From Rhodococcus coprophilus NBRC 100603 (lineage in GTDB: Bacteria > Actinomycetota > Actinomycetes > Mycobacteriales > Mycobacteriaceae), in contig NZ_BDAM01000002.1 in the NCBI RefSeq assembly GCF_001895045.1, positions 62,001-126,000 on the forward strand: a DNA stretch of 64,000 nucleotides, written 5' to 3'. Each line of letters begins with the position of its first letter. Position 1 is the first letter of the stretch. The translations under genes and the position numbers were made by a program. Below the pieces are notes generated by a model that was given only the letters and a program-made list of their open reading frames with translations, searched no databases and was not told the DNA's origin. Of the stretch, positions 27,498 through 36,817 are shown in pieces.

Positions 27498-28816
27498 CGG
27501 TCCACTCCGCCCATGACCGGATCGATGCTCGCGAGCGAGGCGATGACGTCGGAGACCATGCCGCCTTCGCACATCGCCGCGACCGCTTGGAGATTGGTGA
27601 AGGACGGATCGCGATAGTGCACCCGGTAGGGCCGGGTGCCGCCGTCGCTGACCATGTGTACCCCCAGTTCGCCGCGCGGCGATTCGACCGAGACGTACAC
27701 CTGCCCGGCGGGCACGCGTAGTCCTTCGGTGACGAGCTTGAAGTGGTGGATCAGTCCCTCCATGGAGGTGCCCATGATCCGGCGGATGTGCTCCGGTGAA
27801 TTGCCGAGGCCGTCGCTGCCGCTGGTGAGCTGGGAGGGCCAGGCAATCTTCTTGTCCTCCACCATCACCGGGCCGGGACGGAGCCGGTCGAGGCACTGTT
27901 CGACGATCTTCAGTGACTCCTTCATCTCCGCGATGCGGATGCGGTATCTGCCGTAGCAGTCGCTCCCCGAGTCGGTGGGGACGTCGAATTCGTAGTTTTC
28001 GTATCCGCAGTACGGTTGCGCTTTGCGCAGGTCGTGGGGAAGCCCGGTCGAGCGCAGGATGGGTCCGGTGACGCCGAGCGCCATGCACCCGGTGAGGTCG
28101 AGGTATCCGATGCCCCGGGTCCGCGAGATGAAGATCGGATTGTCGTCGAGCAGCATTTCCATGTCGCGGATGCGGGACGGGAGGATCGCCAGCAGGTCGC
28201 GAATCCGGGGGATCGCATCGGATGGGAGGTCCTGTACCAGCCCCCCGGGCCGGATGTAGGCGTGGTTCATCCGCAGGCCGGTGATGGCTTCGAAGACGTC
28301 GAGGATCAGTTCGCGCTCACGGAATCCGAACAGCATCGGCGTGGTGGCGCCGAGTTCCATGCCGCCGGTGGCGAGCGCCACCAGGTGCGAGGAGATCCGG
28401 TTGAGTTCCATGAGGAGCACCCGGATCACGTTCGCGCGCTCGGGAACGAGGTGGGTGATGTCGAGCAGTTTCTCGACGCCCAGGCAATACGCCGCTTCGT
28501 TGAAGAACGGCGCGAGGTAGTCCATTCGGGTGACGAAGGTGACGCCCTGGGTCCAGTTGCGGTATTCGAGGTTCTTCTCGATCCCGGTGTGCAGGTAGCC
28601 GATGCTGCACCGGGCTTCGGTGACGGTTTCGCCGTCGATCTCCAGGACGAGTCGGAGGACGCCGTGTGTGGAGGGGTGCTGGGGACCCATGTTCACCACG
28701 ATGTGGTCTTCGCCGGCCGCAGCGGCGGCGGTGACGACCTCGTCCCAGTCCTGACCCGAGGTGGTGAGGATGGTTTCCTCGCGTGCGGAGCCGGAAGTCG
28801 TTGTGTGGTCGCTCAT
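27494..28816 (-). CDS. nuoD: NADH-quinone oxidoreductase subunit D (49 kDa)
   Basis: Quinone-site subunit, 440 residues, related to the large subunit of NiFe hydrogenases. [21 protein letters not shown] holds the conserved His near the quinone, and [20 protein letters not shown] and the C-terminal DPVMGGVDR are family hallmarks. It is separate from nuoC here, not fused as in E. coli. ATG 28816 overlaps the nuoC stop by one base (TGATG) and the stop overlaps nuoEF. Confidence 0.96.
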   Translation of the reverse strand: MSDHTTTSGSAREETILTTSGQDWDEVVTAAAAAGEDHIVVNMGPQHPSTHGVLRLVLEIDGETVTEARCSIGYLHTGIEKNLEYRNWTQGVTFVTRMDYLAPFFNEAAYCLGVEKLLDITHLVPERANVIRVLLMELNRISSHLVALATGGMELGATTPMLFGFRERELILDVFEAITGLRMNHAYIRPGGLVQDLPSDAIPRIRDLLAILPSRIRDMEMLLDDNPIFISRTRGIGYLDLTGCMALGVTGPILRSTGLPHDLRKAQPYCGYENYEFDVPTDSGSDCYGRYRIRIAEMKESLKIVEQCLDRLRPGPVMVEDKKIAWPSQLTSGSDGLGNSPEHIRRIMGTSMEGLIHHFKLVTEGLRVPAGQVYVSVESPRGELGVHMVSDGGTRPYRVHYRDPSFTNLQAVAAMCEGGMVSDVIASLASIDPVMGGVDR

Positions 28817-29511
28817 CAGCTGTAGGCCCTCCGTTCGTCCGGAGGCGCGATGGTGGCGCCCTTGTACTCCACGGGGATTCCGCCGAGGGGATAGTCCTTG
28901 CGCTGGGGATGGCCCCGCCAATCGTCGGGCATCTCGATGCGGGTCAAGGCGGGATGACCGTCGAAGCAGATCCCGAAGAAGTCGTAGGTTTCGCGCTCGT
29001 GCCAATCGTTCGTCGGATAGATGTCGTAGAGCGAAGGGATGTGCGGATCCGTCTCGGGGGCGGCGACTTCGAGCCGGAGTCTCAGATTGTGAGTGATGGA
29101 CATGAGTGCATAGACGGCGTGCAGTTCCCGCCCGGTCTCTTCGGGATAGTGCACCCCGCTCACGCCCAGGCACAGTTCGAAACGCAGGGCGGGATGGTTG
29201 CGTAGTTCGAGTGCGACGCGTGGCAGGTGCTGCCGGCGCACGTGGATCGTCATCTCGTCGCGGAAGACGACGATCTTCTCGACTGCCTCGGCGAACCCTG
29301 CCCCTGAGGAAGCGCCGAGGGCATCTTCGAGTGCGTCGGCGAGGTCGTCGAAACAGCTTCCGTACGGGCGCGGCGAACTGCCGGGGAGGCTGATGCGTCG
29401 TACGAGACGCCCGTATCCGGAGGTGTCGCCGCTGCCGCGGGCACCGAACATGCCGCGCCGGACGTCGATCTGTTCGCGGCCGGTGTTCTCGGGGTCGTGG
29501 TCGGTGGTCAT
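28816..29511 (-). CDS. nuoC: NADH-quinone oxidoreductase subunit C (30 kDa)
   Basis: Peripheral-arm subunit without cofactor, 231 residues. The C-terminal signature [38 protein letters not shown] is complete. The N-terminal 60 residues ([23 protein letters not shown]) are the actinobacterial extension. Start ATG 29511 overlaps the nuoB stop (ATGA). Confidence 0.96.
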   Translation of the reverse strand: MTTDHDPENTGREQIDVRRGMFGARGSGDTSGYGRLVRRISLPGSSPRPYGSCFDDLADALEDALGASSGAGFAEAVEKIVVFRDEMTIHVRRQHLPRVALELRNHPALRFELCLGVSGVHYPEETGRELHAVYALMSITHNLRLRLEVAAPETDPHIPSLYDIYPTNDWHERETYDFFGICFDGHPALTRIEMPDDWRGHPQRKDYPLGGIPVEYKGATIAPPDERRAYS

Positions 29512-30062
29512 CGGCGCGGCACCGTCAGTTCGATGAGCGGCCGCGCGGACAGGGCCGCCTCTTCGGCAGCGCGCACGGCTTCTTCCCGGTTGGCACCCAA
29601 GGGCATTCGCGCGATCTTCTCGTGCAGCGCGAGGATCGCGTTGATCAGCATTTCGGGGCGCGGAGGGCATCCCGGCAGGTAGATGTCGACGGGCACCACG
29701 TGGTCGACGCCCTGGACGATCGCGTAGTTGTTGAACATGCCGCCGGAGGAGGCGCACACCCCCATCGCCAGCACCCACTTGGGTTCGACCATCTGGTCGT
29801 ACACCTGCCGCAACGCCGGCGCCATCTTCTGACTGACCCGTCCGGCGACGATCATGACATCTGCCTGCCGGGGAGAGGCGCGGAACGCTTCCATGCCGAA
29901 TCGGGCGAGGTCGTAGCGTCCTCCGGCGGTCGACATCATCTCGATCGCGCAGCACGCGAGACCGAAGGACGCCGGCCACAGCGAGCCCTTGCGTGCGAAT
30001 CCCGCGAGAGCTTCCACCGTGCTCAGCAGAAAACCGCTCGGCACCTTCTCTTCGAGACCCAT
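29508..30062 (-). CDS. nuoB: NADH-quinone oxidoreductase subunit B
   Basis: Carries the terminal cluster N2 next to the quinone site, 184 residues. Ligands are the tandem cysteines in LACCAIEMM, the Cys in [15 protein letters not shown] and the Cys in LPGCPPRPE. Start ATG 30062 lies 93 nt after nuoA, the largest gap inside the upper part of the operon. Confidence 0.97.
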   Translation of the reverse strand: MGLEEKVPSGFLLSTVEALAGFARKGSLWPASFGLACCAIEMMSTAGGRYDLARFGMEAFRASPRQADVMIVAGRVSQKMAPALRQVYDQMVEPKWVLAMGVCASSGGMFNNYAIVQGVDHVVPVDIYLPGCPPRPEMLINAILALHEKIARMPLGANREEAVRAAEEAALSARPLIELTVPRR

Positions 30063-30155
30063 GCTCGACTCCTACCACTTCCGTAGTTGGTGTGGATCAC
30101 TTTCTCGCACAACGACTTCGACGAACTGTCTTCTACCGTCAGCCCGCCGCGGAAT

Positions 30156-30515
30156 TCACTCCCACGCGAGGCCTCCGCGTTTCCATTCGTAGGCGTAGGC
30201 CACGAACACGTTGACCATGAACAGCCCCATCGCCAGCAATCCGAATACACCGAGCGCATCGAAATTCACCGCCCACGGGTACAGAAAGACGATCTCGATG
30301 TCGAAGATGATGAACAGCATGGCCGTGAGGTAGTACTTGACGGGGAAACGCCCGCCTCCCGCCGCCTGCGGCGTCGGATCGATGCCACATTCGTAGGCTT
30401 CCAGCTTCGCCCGGTTGTAGCGACTGGGCCCGGCTATCGACGCCACGACCACAGAGAACACGGCAAATGCGAGAGCGATCGCTCCGAGCACCAGGATCGG
30501 TACGTAGACGTTCAT
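30156..30515 (-). CDS. nuoA: NADH-quinone oxidoreductase subunit A, first gene of the nuo operon
   Basis: Three-helix membrane subunit, 119 residues. AYECGIDPTPQAAGGGRFPVKYYLTAMLFIIFDIE is the family signature, with the quinone-loop Cys in YECG. Start ATG 30515 has GGAGGTGG upstream. The promoter for the 15.8-kb operon should lie in 30516-30745; I could not place a convincing -10/-35 pair. Confidence 0.96.
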   Translation of the reverse strand: MNVYVPILVLGAIALAFAVFSVVVASIAGPSRYNRAKLEAYECGIDPTPQAAGGGRFPVKYYLTAMLFIIFDIEIVFLYPWAVNFDALGVFGLLAMGLFMVNVFVAYAYEWKRGGLAWE

Positions 30516-30745
30516 CCCCACCTCCGGTTCCGCTGACGTCCCCCGGTCGTGCCGTAGCCACCGAACCTTCGTTCCCGGTGCCGAGCCCGGCAATCCGGGA
30601 CAACTCGGTCACTTGTGAGCTACCGCACACACACTAGTAGCGTTCGTGCCGGACTTGTCAGCGATTTCGGGTGCCGAATTCGGCCGCGCGTGTCCGCTCC
30701 GGACCGGAGTACAAATGGGGTAGGTTCATCCGCCGCGTTCGATAC

Positions 30746-31165
30746 TCAGCGGTTTGCTGCACGCAGCAGCCGCACGACTTCCCGCGCCAGCGCCAGCGGG
30801 TCGATCGGCCGTGTGACGACGGCTTCGGCACGCGACCACGATGCCAGCCACGCATCGTCGGCCCGGCCCGTGAGCACCAGGATCGGCGGGCACGGATCGA
30901 TCTCGTCCTTGAGTTGCTTGGCGATGCCCAGACCACCGGCAGGTGCCGTCTCCCCGTCGAGGATCGCGAGGGCGATCTCCCCCGCGTCCATGTGCGCGAT
31001 AACCACCGGCGCGGTGGCGACCTCGACGTATTCGAGCGGCGGAAGATCGGGATGGACCCGGTCTCCCAGCGCCGCCCGGACCTGCGCACGCACGGCCGCG
31101 TCGTCGCTGTAGAGGAGAATGCGCAGCGGTGCGGAGGAGTCGGTGCGGTCGGGGGCGGCGGTCAC
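30746..31165 (-). CDS. Stand-alone receiver-domain protein upstream of nuoA, lacking the switch lysine
   Basis: Single receiver domain, 139 residues from GTG 31165, with no output domain. LRILLYSDD gives the acidic pair at 21-22, LAILDGE gives phosphoacceptor D70 and ILVLTGRADD the switch Thr99. Where the conserved Lys-Pro normally closes the site there is Arg119-Pro (VVTRPIDP), so classical phosphorylation signalling is doubtful. A similar small response regulator (Rv3143) sits just upstream of nuoA in M. tuberculosis, so the pairing is conserved and suggests a link with complex I expression or assembly. No histidine kinase is adjacent. Confidence 0.82.
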   Translation of the reverse strand: MTAAPDRTDSSAPLRILLYSDDAAVRAQVRAALGDRVHPDLPPLEYVEVATAPVVIAHMDAGEIALAILDGETAPAGGLGIAKQLKDEIDPCPPILVLTGRADDAWLASWSRAEAVVTRPIDPLALAREVVRLLRAANR

Positions 31166-31175
31166 GCGCCCGATG

Positions 31176-31470
31176 CTAGAGGCTCCCCCGGCCGGGAGCC
31201 TGTATCCGGACATACTCGCCGGGCGTGTCGCCCTGTGCCCCCTGCCCCGGGCGGATCCGGGTGTAGGTGCCGCTACCGTCGGCCGACCGCACGATGTCGT
31301 GCCGCGCCGGCTCGGATGTCCCCGAGCGGGACGACCGCACGGGGACGTGCCCGACCTCGGCCGAGCACTGCCGCACGGCACGGCCGTAGGCACCGAGCAG
31401 GCCGACGACATGGTGACGGCCATCTCGCCGTGCGCGCCGCCGATCAGTTCTTGGAGTATGCGGGCGTAGA
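31176..31470 (-). pseudogene. Possible broken minus-strand reading frame
   Basis: Between the receiver gene and the next gene two minus-strand frames look protein-like but do not join. One reads VYARILQELIGGAHGEMAVTM (about 31403-31465). The other, one frame over, reads LLGAYGRAVRQCSAEVGHVP and continues to TPGEYVRIQAPGRGSL with a stop at 31176. A single-base shift near 31400 would link them. I cannot name the family. It may be a decayed gene or chance in GC-rich DNA. Confidence 0.25.
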
Positions 31471-31553
31471 CAGGGCTCCGGACCGGTGTGACGCGCGCGA
31501 GAACACCTCGGCGCCGCTCCGGTCGTCCGTACCGCGGGCACTGGCGGGGTCGG

Positions 31554-31838
31554 TCAGCCGTGCCGGATATCGAAAACGTCGGCTGGCACCGGAAGCTCTT
31601 CTCCCGCAGCGGCATACGTGACTCCACGCCCGATGATCGCACCCGGCGCGATCATCAGATGGGCGACGATGATGCAGCCCCCGACGAGAAGCGAGGAGAT
31701 GATGCCGATCGAATACGAGTCGGTGAGTGCGGCGGCGGAGAACCCGATCGTGAGCATGCCGGAGAGAACGATTATGGCGAGCATCCTCCGCTGCGACGAC
31801 GGCGCGTTCTCGGATGACTTTCGACGATGTGTAACCAT
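31554..31838 (-). CDS. Small membrane protein, two predicted helices
   Basis: 94 residues from ATG 31838, with GGAGAA upstream. A charged N-terminus (MVTHRRKSSENAPSSQRR) is followed by two hydrophobic segments, MLAIIVLSGMLTIGFSAAAL and IGIISSLLVGGCIIVAHLMI, separated by a short turn. A soluble tail GVTYAAAGEELPVPADVFD ends it. The positive N-terminus suggests both ends face the cytoplasm. I do not recognise a family. It has no clear operon partner: metI ends 271 nt beyond its start on the same strand. Confidence 0.6.
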   Translation of the reverse strand: MVTHRRKSSENAPSSQRRMLAIIVLSGMLTIGFSAAALTDSYSIGIISSLLVGGCIIVAHLMIAPGAIIGRGVTYAAAGEELPVPADVFDIRHG

Positions 31839-32125
31839 GACGAACTTCTCCGTTCCCTCCCTGGAACAGAGTTGTCGGACGCCCCCACGCCCGCGCACCT
31901 GCCGCTCGAGCCCCTCGAAACGGCGGTACGCTCCTCCGCTTTGCAACGGAGTCGGCACCCTGTTCCGCTGCCGCTCGATGAGAGCGGTTTGGTAACGGAA
32001 ATACTATCAACTGTGACATAAACCTCGCAACGCATTAGTGGCTGGTCACCGCGTTGTATTCGCGTGCCACTGCATGCGCCGAGCAGCGCTTCCTGCCGAG
32101 CCGGGCCGGCTCGGCAGGACATCGA

Positions 32126-32794
32126 TCATCGACGATGCGCGTATGCCCGGATGATGCCGTCGCCGATGGACTGCATGATCTGCACCATCACGATCAACAC
32201 GACCACCGCGACGAGTAACACCGGCGTGTTGAAACGCTGGTAGCCGTACACGATCGCGAAGTCACCGAGACCACCGCCGCCGATCACCCCGGCCATGGCG
32301 GAGTACCCGACGAGCAGCACGAGTGTCAGGGTCGCTCCGGCCACCAGAGGAGACACCGCTTCCGGCAGAAGGACCTTCCGCACGATCTGCCCGGTCGACG
32401 CACCCATGGCCTGGGCTGCCTCCACCCGGCCGCGCGGGACCTCCCGCAATGCGGACTCGACGATCCGCGCGAAGAACGGGATCGCCCCGATCGTGAGGGG
32501 GACGATCGCCGCTGTCGGACCGATCGCGGTGCCGACGATCGCCCGCGTCACACCGATCAATGCGATGAGCAGGATGAGGAACGGCAACGACCGGAACAGG
32601 TTGACGATCACTCCGAGGACCGTGTTGAGCGTCCTCCTCGGCACGAGCCCCGAGGGGGACGTGACCTGCAGGACGATTCCCACCAGCACGCCCCCGATCA
32701 CCGTGAGGACGAACGACACCGTCACCATGTACAGCGTCTCGAGGGTCGCCTCCCACACTTCCGGCAAGGAGTCGTACCAGGTGAGCTTGTTCAT
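32126..32794 (-). CDS. metI: Methionine-type ABC transporter permease MetI
   Basis: Membrane subunit of the MetNIQ importer for L/D-methionine, 222 residues, the normal size, with about five helices. NLFRSLPFLILLIALIG and the EAA loop VEAAQAMGASTGQIVRKVLLPEA are typical, as is the C-terminal VIGGGGLGDFAIVYGYQRFN. It ends the metQ-metN-metI order on the minus strand, 13 nt after metN. Related lipopeptide importers exist, so methionine is the likely but unproven substrate. Confidence 0.93.
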   Translation of the reverse strand: MNKLTWYDSLPEVWEATLETLYMVTVSFVLTVIGGVLVGIVLQVTSPSGLVPRRTLNTVLGVIVNLFRSLPFLILLIALIGVTRAIVGTAIGPTAAIVPLTIGAIPFFARIVESALREVPRGRVEAAQAMGASTGQIVRKVLLPEAVSPLVAGATLTLVLLVGYSAMAGVIGGGGLGDFAIVYGYQRFNTPVLLVAVVVLIVMVQIMQSIGDGIIRAYAHRR

Positions 32795-32807
32795 CGGGCG
32801 TGTGACC

Positions 32808-33827
32808 TCATTCGGTGAGTCCCTCCAGTTCGGTTCCCGCGCCCCACGACAGGGTCAGGTGCGGGTGCCGGTCGACGAACTGCTCGACCCGGGCGTGATC
32901 GGTTTCCGCGGTGAAACGCAGGCGCATCCGGCCGACGGTCACGTCGCCGACCTGCTCGACCCGCCCGCCCACCACGGCGATATCGGCGTCGGCGTCCCGG
33001 ATCATCTGCGACAACCACGGCCCGTGCGCTGCGTCCCCGATGGCCGTGACCACAGCGGTATCTGCGGTCGAGCCGAGTGACGGATCGTCACCCACGGGCA
33101 ACATGGCCGCACCGAGCGCAGAATCGGGCGAGGCGATGAGATCGGTGATCCGGCCGGTCTCGGCGATCCGGCCGGCCTCGAGCCGCGCCGCCGACGTGCA
33201 GATTCTGCGTAGGACCCCCAGCTCGTGGGTGATCACCACGACCGTCACGCCCAGCGTGCGGTTGACTTCCGCGACGAGGTCGAGCACCTGATCGGTCGTG
33301 TCGGGGTCGAGGGCGCTGGTGGCCTCGTCGCACAGCAGGACTTCGGGTTCCGCGGCGAGCGCCCGTGCGATGCCGACGCGCTGCTGCTGTCCGCCCGACA
33401 ACTGGGACGGATAGCTCTTTTCTTTGCCCGACAAGCCGACGAGGTCGATCAGCGACGACGCGCGTGTGCGTCGCTCGTCCTTACCGAGCCCGGCGAGCTC
33501 GAGAGGCAGTTCGATGTTGCGCAGGACGGTGCGCGAGTGGAGCAGGTTGAACTGCTGGAAGACGGTGCCGATCCGGCGGCGGGCAGAGCGTAGGTCTGCC
33601 CCGGAGAAGGTCGAGAGGTCGTCACCGCCGAGCAGGATCCGGCCCGACGTCGGCTTCTCGAGCAGGTTCAGGCATCGCAGCAAAGTGGATTTGCCCGAGC
33701 CGGAGGGACCGACGACCCCGAAGATCTCACCGTCGGGGATGTTCAGAGAGACCCCGCGCAACGCCGCGACCTCCCCGGCGCCACCGGCGCCGGGGTAGGT
33801 CTTGACGAGGTTGTCGACGACGATCAT
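32808..33827 (-). CDS. metN: Methionine-type ABC transporter ATPase MetN
   Basis: ATPase subunit, 339 residues. Walker [16 protein letters not shown] is near residue 40, the signature [16 protein letters not shown] near 143, and Walker [18 protein letters not shown] near 163. The last 85 residues form the NIL domain ([23 protein letters not shown]), which in this family binds cytoplasmic methionine and inhibits transport. Its ATG overlaps the metQ stop by one base (TGATG). Confidence 0.94.
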   Translation of the reverse strand: MIVVDNLVKTYPGAGGAGEVAALRGVSLNIPDGEIFGVVGPSGSGKSTLLRCLNLLEKPTSGRILLGGDDLSTFSGADLRSARRRIGTVFQQFNLLHSRTVLRNIELPLELAGLGKDERRTRASSLIDLVGLSGKEKSYPSQLSGGQQQRVGIARALAAEPEVLLCDEATSALDPDTTDQVLDLVAEVNRTLGVTVVVITHELGVLRRICTSAARLEAGRIAETGRITDLIASPDSALGAAMLPVGDDPSLGSTADTAVVTAIGDAAHGPWLSQMIRDADADIAVVGGRVEQVGDVTVGRMRLRFTAETDHARVEQFVDRHPHLTLSWGAGTELEGLTE

Positions 33828-34663
33828 CAGTTCTCAGGCTGGACCGGAACGACGGATCCCGAGTAGGTTTCGTCGATCCACGCTGCGGTCTCGGGCGACT
33901 CGAGAGCCTCGGCGAGCGCCACGACGGCGGGGTCGTTCTCGTTCTCCGCGCGGACGACGAGCAGGTTGGAGAAGGGGTTGCCCTCGACCTGTTCGGTGAC
34001 GATGCCGTCCTCGGCGGGCGTCAGACCGGCCTCGAGGGCGTAGTTGGAGTTGATGACGGCGGCGGTGATCTGCGCGTCGTCGAGCTGACGGGCGAGCTGC
34101 GGACGCTCGATAGCCATGAACTTCAGGTTCTTCGGATTCGCGGTGATGTTCGCTTCGGTGACCACCGAGAGGTCTGCCTGGCCGAAGGGCACATCCATCT
34201 CGATCAGGCCGGCCGATTCGAGCAGGTACAGCGCGCGGGCGTAGTTGGTGGTGTCGCGCGGAACCGCGACGGTGTCGCCGTCCTTCAACTCGTCGAGCGA
34301 CCCGATCTTGTTCGAGTACAGGCTCAGCGGCTCGAGGTGCACATCGGCGACAGCGACGAGATCGTCGACACCGTTCTGCTTCTGCCAGTCGATCAGGTAC
34401 GGCTCGTGCTGGAAGAAGTTCGCGTCGACGTCACCGGCTTCGAGCAACTCGTTCGGGTCCACCTCACCGGTGATCTCGAGGACATCGAGCTGGTAGTCGC
34501 CGAGCGCACCGGTGCTCACGATGTGATCGAGGATCTCGACGTGCGGCGTCGACGACGCCGAGATGCGGAGAGTGTTCTCGTCCCCTCCGGACGAGGAGCA
34601 GGCTGCCAGGCCCACGGCGAGGGTGAGAGCGGCGGTCGCGACGACGGTACGACGCAAAAACAT
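33827..34663 (-). CDS. metQ: Methionine-binding lipoprotein MetQ (NlpA family)
   Basis: Extracytoplasmic binding protein, 278 residues. MFLRRTVVATAALTLAVGLAAC is a lipoprotein signal with Cys22. The NlpA core includes VDANFFQHEPYLIDWQ and DTVAVPRDTTNYARALYLLE. It heads metQNI. The 182-nt leader (34664-34845) shows no riboswitch I can recognise. A 2-oxoglutarate-type oxygenase gene lies just upstream in the same direction and may share the transcript. Confidence 0.93.
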   Translation of the reverse strand: MFLRRTVVATAALTLAVGLAACSSSGGDENTLRISASSTPHVEILDHIVSTGALGDYQLDVLEITGEVDPNELLEAGDVDANFFQHEPYLIDWQKQNGVDDLVAVADVHLEPLSLYSNKIGSLDELKDGDTVAVPRDTTNYARALYLLESAGLIEMDVPFGQADLSVVTEANITANPKNLKFMAIERPQLARQLDDAQITAAVINSNYALEAGLTPAEDGIVTEQVEGNPFSNLLVVRAENENDPAVVALAEALESPETAAWIDETYSGSVVPVQPEN

Positions 34664-34845
34664 CGGGTACTACCTTCCGTTGGGGAACTGCCGGACGACC
34701 GGCAGGTGGAACAGGGTGGAACGGACCGGAAGACACGCTGCGCGCATCCCGGGGGGAGGTCAAGTCTTCGCCCGCTACGGCGGACGTGTTGCGAGGACGA
34801 ACGATTCGGGCACGGGACGCTGCGCGGCGGCGGTCGGCTGAGCGG

Positions 34846-35874
34846 TCATCGGCTGAGTTCGGGCGACCGGAGCAACCGTGCGTGGTACCGCTCGGTGACG
34901 TTGGGATGCGCACGGAGACGGGATTTGAGCGCGTTGATCCCGTACACCGCGTGCAGTTCTCCGCCGTGCGCGTCGCGTCCCACACCACGCGCATCGGCCG
35001 CAAGATCGTCGGAGAGCGCGATGGTGGGGAGCGCCTTGTCGAGCGCGGGATTGAGAAAGAACGGTAGGGACACCCGGTCCGAGCCCGCGGCGGGTGGTTC
35101 CACACGATGGACGGTGGCAGTGAGGTATCCACCGGTGGCCAGCTCGAGGAGTTCACCGATATTGACGAGGAGGTGTCCCGGGAGAGGGTCGATCTCGACC
35201 CATTCCCCGTCGCGCTGCACCTGGAATCCGGTGCTGCCGGGTTCCGGGTACAGCAGAGTCAGCGCTCCGACGTCCTTGTGGCTTCCGACGCCCTGATCGG
35301 TCACCGACCGGTCGTGCCCGGGATAGCGCACGATCTTGAGCAAGGGGTCCGGATCGGCGAAGACCTCGTCGAAGAAGGCGGCGGGCGCTCCGAGGGATTC
35401 GGCCCAGGCGCGCAGCAACCGGAGTCCGACGGTCTGCAGCCGTTCCATCCAGTGCAGTGCCGAGGACCGCAATTGCGGCACCTGGTCCGGCCACAGGTTC
35501 GGACCGTGCAGCACTTCCCAGGGGCGGGCGTCGTCGACTTCGGCCACCGCTTCACGTTCCGGTCCGATGTCGAGTTGTTCGCGCCAGTCGATGTTGCCTT
35601 GGGTCCGTTCCCCGCCGACCCGGGTGTAGCCCCGGAAGTGCGGTGAGTGGGTGTTCTCGATCTCGAGCTTGGTGGCGTCGGGAAGTGCGAAGAACGCGCG
35701 GGAGTCGGTGATGAGGTCGTCGGCCGCGGCGGGATCGATTCCGTGGCCGGTGAGATGGAAGAACCCGATCTCGTGTGTGACGGTGCGGAGGCGTTCGAGT
35801 TCAGCGACTCGCTCCGCGGGTGCACCGTCGAATCGGGTGAGGTCGATGATCGGCAGTGTCGTCGAAACGGACAT
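34846..35874 (-). CDS. Isopenicillin N synthase-like Fe(II)/2-oxoglutarate oxygenase
   Basis: Soluble non-haem iron oxygenase, 342 residues from ATG 35874 (AAAGGA upstream). The N-terminal DIOX_N half has PIIDLTRFDG and GFFHLTGHGID. The catalytic half has the iron ligands H-x-D in VGSHKDVGALTLLY and the distal His in ATVHRVEPP, followed by RVSLPFFLNP, the Arg-x-Ser that binds 2-oxoglutarate. The facial triad is intact. The substrate is unknown; adjacency to metQNI suggests sulfur or amino-acid metabolism. It is divergent from a DJ-1/MarR pair. Confidence 0.88.
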   Translation of the reverse strand: MSVSTTLPIIDLTRFDGAPAERVAELERLRTVTHEIGFFHLTGHGIDPAAADDLITDSRAFFALPDATKLEIENTHSPHFRGYTRVGGERTQGNIDWREQLDIGPEREAVAEVDDARPWEVLHGPNLWPDQVPQLRSSALHWMERLQTVGLRLLRAWAESLGAPAAFFDEVFADPDPLLKIVRYPGHDRSVTDQGVGSHKDVGALTLLYPEPGSTGFQVQRDGEWVEIDPLPGHLLVNIGELLELATGGYLTATVHRVEPPAAGSDRVSLPFFLNPALDKALPTIALSDDLAADARGVGRDAHGGELHAVYGINALKSRLRAHPNVTERYHARLLRSPELSR

Positions 35875-36164
35875 GGTAAATCCTTTCGAACCGGCGCCTG
35901 TCGGGACGTGACCAGCGGCGCTAGCGGTTCGGGAGAGGAATTTCGGGCACGGGCTTCCGGGGCACCGATGCCCCGGTCGGGGTGTCAGCGGCAGGCACGA
36001 CAACACGACGGGGTGGCGACGCCCGCGCGTGTGTGCATGTCCCGTGCTCGATTCATGCCGAACATGTCCCCTCCGGTGGGCCGGCTCGGCCCTAGACGAC
36101 AGCGAAACCACAGAGTGGTCGGTAACAAGGCTAAACGTCCCGGCGACGGGCGGGCAAATCACCG
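35875..36164. other. Divergent intergenic region with a short palindrome
   Basis: The oxygenase and DJ-1 genes are separated by 325 nt in all. The oxygenase ribosome site lies at the left end. ACCACAGAGTGGT (36107-36119) is a 5-bp-arm palindrome of unknown role. No small gene is supported. Confidence 0.5.
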
Positions 36165-36199
36165 TTGACATCCAACTGTCACTACGACAGCATTCTGTC
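36165..36199 (+). promoter_or_regulatory. Promoter and operator cluster of the DJ-1/MarR pair
   Basis: TTGACA at 36165-36170 is followed after 17 nt by CAGCAT (36188-36193), six bases before ATG 36200, so the mRNA would be leaderless. There is no ribosome binding site. Alternating half-sites CTGTC (36176), GACAG (36186) and CTGTC (36195) cover the -10 and the start, a good position for repression by the co-encoded MarR protein. Confidence 0.55.
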
Positions 36200-36817
36200 A
36201 TGCCTGAAGTCGTCTACTTCGCCCTCTGCGACACCCTCGCCGACTGGGAGATCGGGTATGCGATGGCGAGTATCGCGAACCCCGACCACCAGATCCGGCC
36301 CGGCCGCTACACCGTGCGCACCGTCGCCGTCGAACGCGAACCGATCACCACGATGGGTGGACTCCGCATCGCTCCGGACGTCGCACTCGACGAGGTGGAC
36401 CCGGCCACCAGTGCGATGCTCGTGTTGCCGGGCAACAACATCTGGCCCACCGACGCGTTCGCACCGTTCACCGACACCGCCCGCGCATTCCTCGACTCCG
36501 GAGTACCTGTCGCAGCGATCTGCGGCGCCACCGGCGGACTGGCACGGGCGGGACTGCTCGACGACCGCGCCCATACCAGCAACGCGCCGGAGTTCTTGAA
36601 CGCAATCGGCTACGGGGGCGCACACCTCTATCGCGACGAACTCGCCGTCGTCGACGGGGATCTCGTGACCGCGAGCGGCATCGCGCCGGTCGAATTCGCC
36701 CGCGCGATCTTCGAGCGTCTCGACCTCTACCCGCCCGACGTTCTCACCGCTTGGTACAAGCTCTACGGACAGCACGACCCGTCCGGGTACTACGAACTAA
36801 CGGCACACGAGGCATGA
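36200..36817 (+). CDS. DJ-1/PfpI-family protein
   Basis: Class I glutamine amidotransferase-like fold, 205 residues. The nucleophile elbow AAICGATGGLARAGLL carries Cys in the usual position (near residue 113) and DRAHTSN follows as in YajL/YdeA/PfpI relatives. MPEVVYFALCDTLADWEIGYA is the first strand. Such proteins act as peptidases, isonitrile hydratases or deglycase-like stress proteins; the activity cannot be read here. Translation is coupled by ATGA to a MarR regulator, so the two form a self-regulated unit. Confidence 0.85.
   Translation: MPEVVYFALCDTLADWEIGYAMASIANPDHQIRPGRYTVRTVAVEREPITTMGGLRIAPDVALDEVDPATSAMLVLPGNNIWPTDAFAPFTDTARAFLDSGVPVAAICGATGGLARAGLLDDRAHTSNAPEFLNAIGYGGAHLYRDELAVVDGDLVTASGIAPVEFARAIFERLDLYPPDVLTAWYKLYGQHDPSGYYELTAHEA

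Noticed and set aside
25413-27617. Long plus-strand frame across nuoEF (734 codons)
   Set aside because: It is a shadow of the fused nuoEF gene on the opposite strand, with no domain content.
34664-34845. Possible SAM riboswitch before metQ
   Set aside because: I could not find the conserved core or the pseudoknot arms of any SAM riboswitch class.
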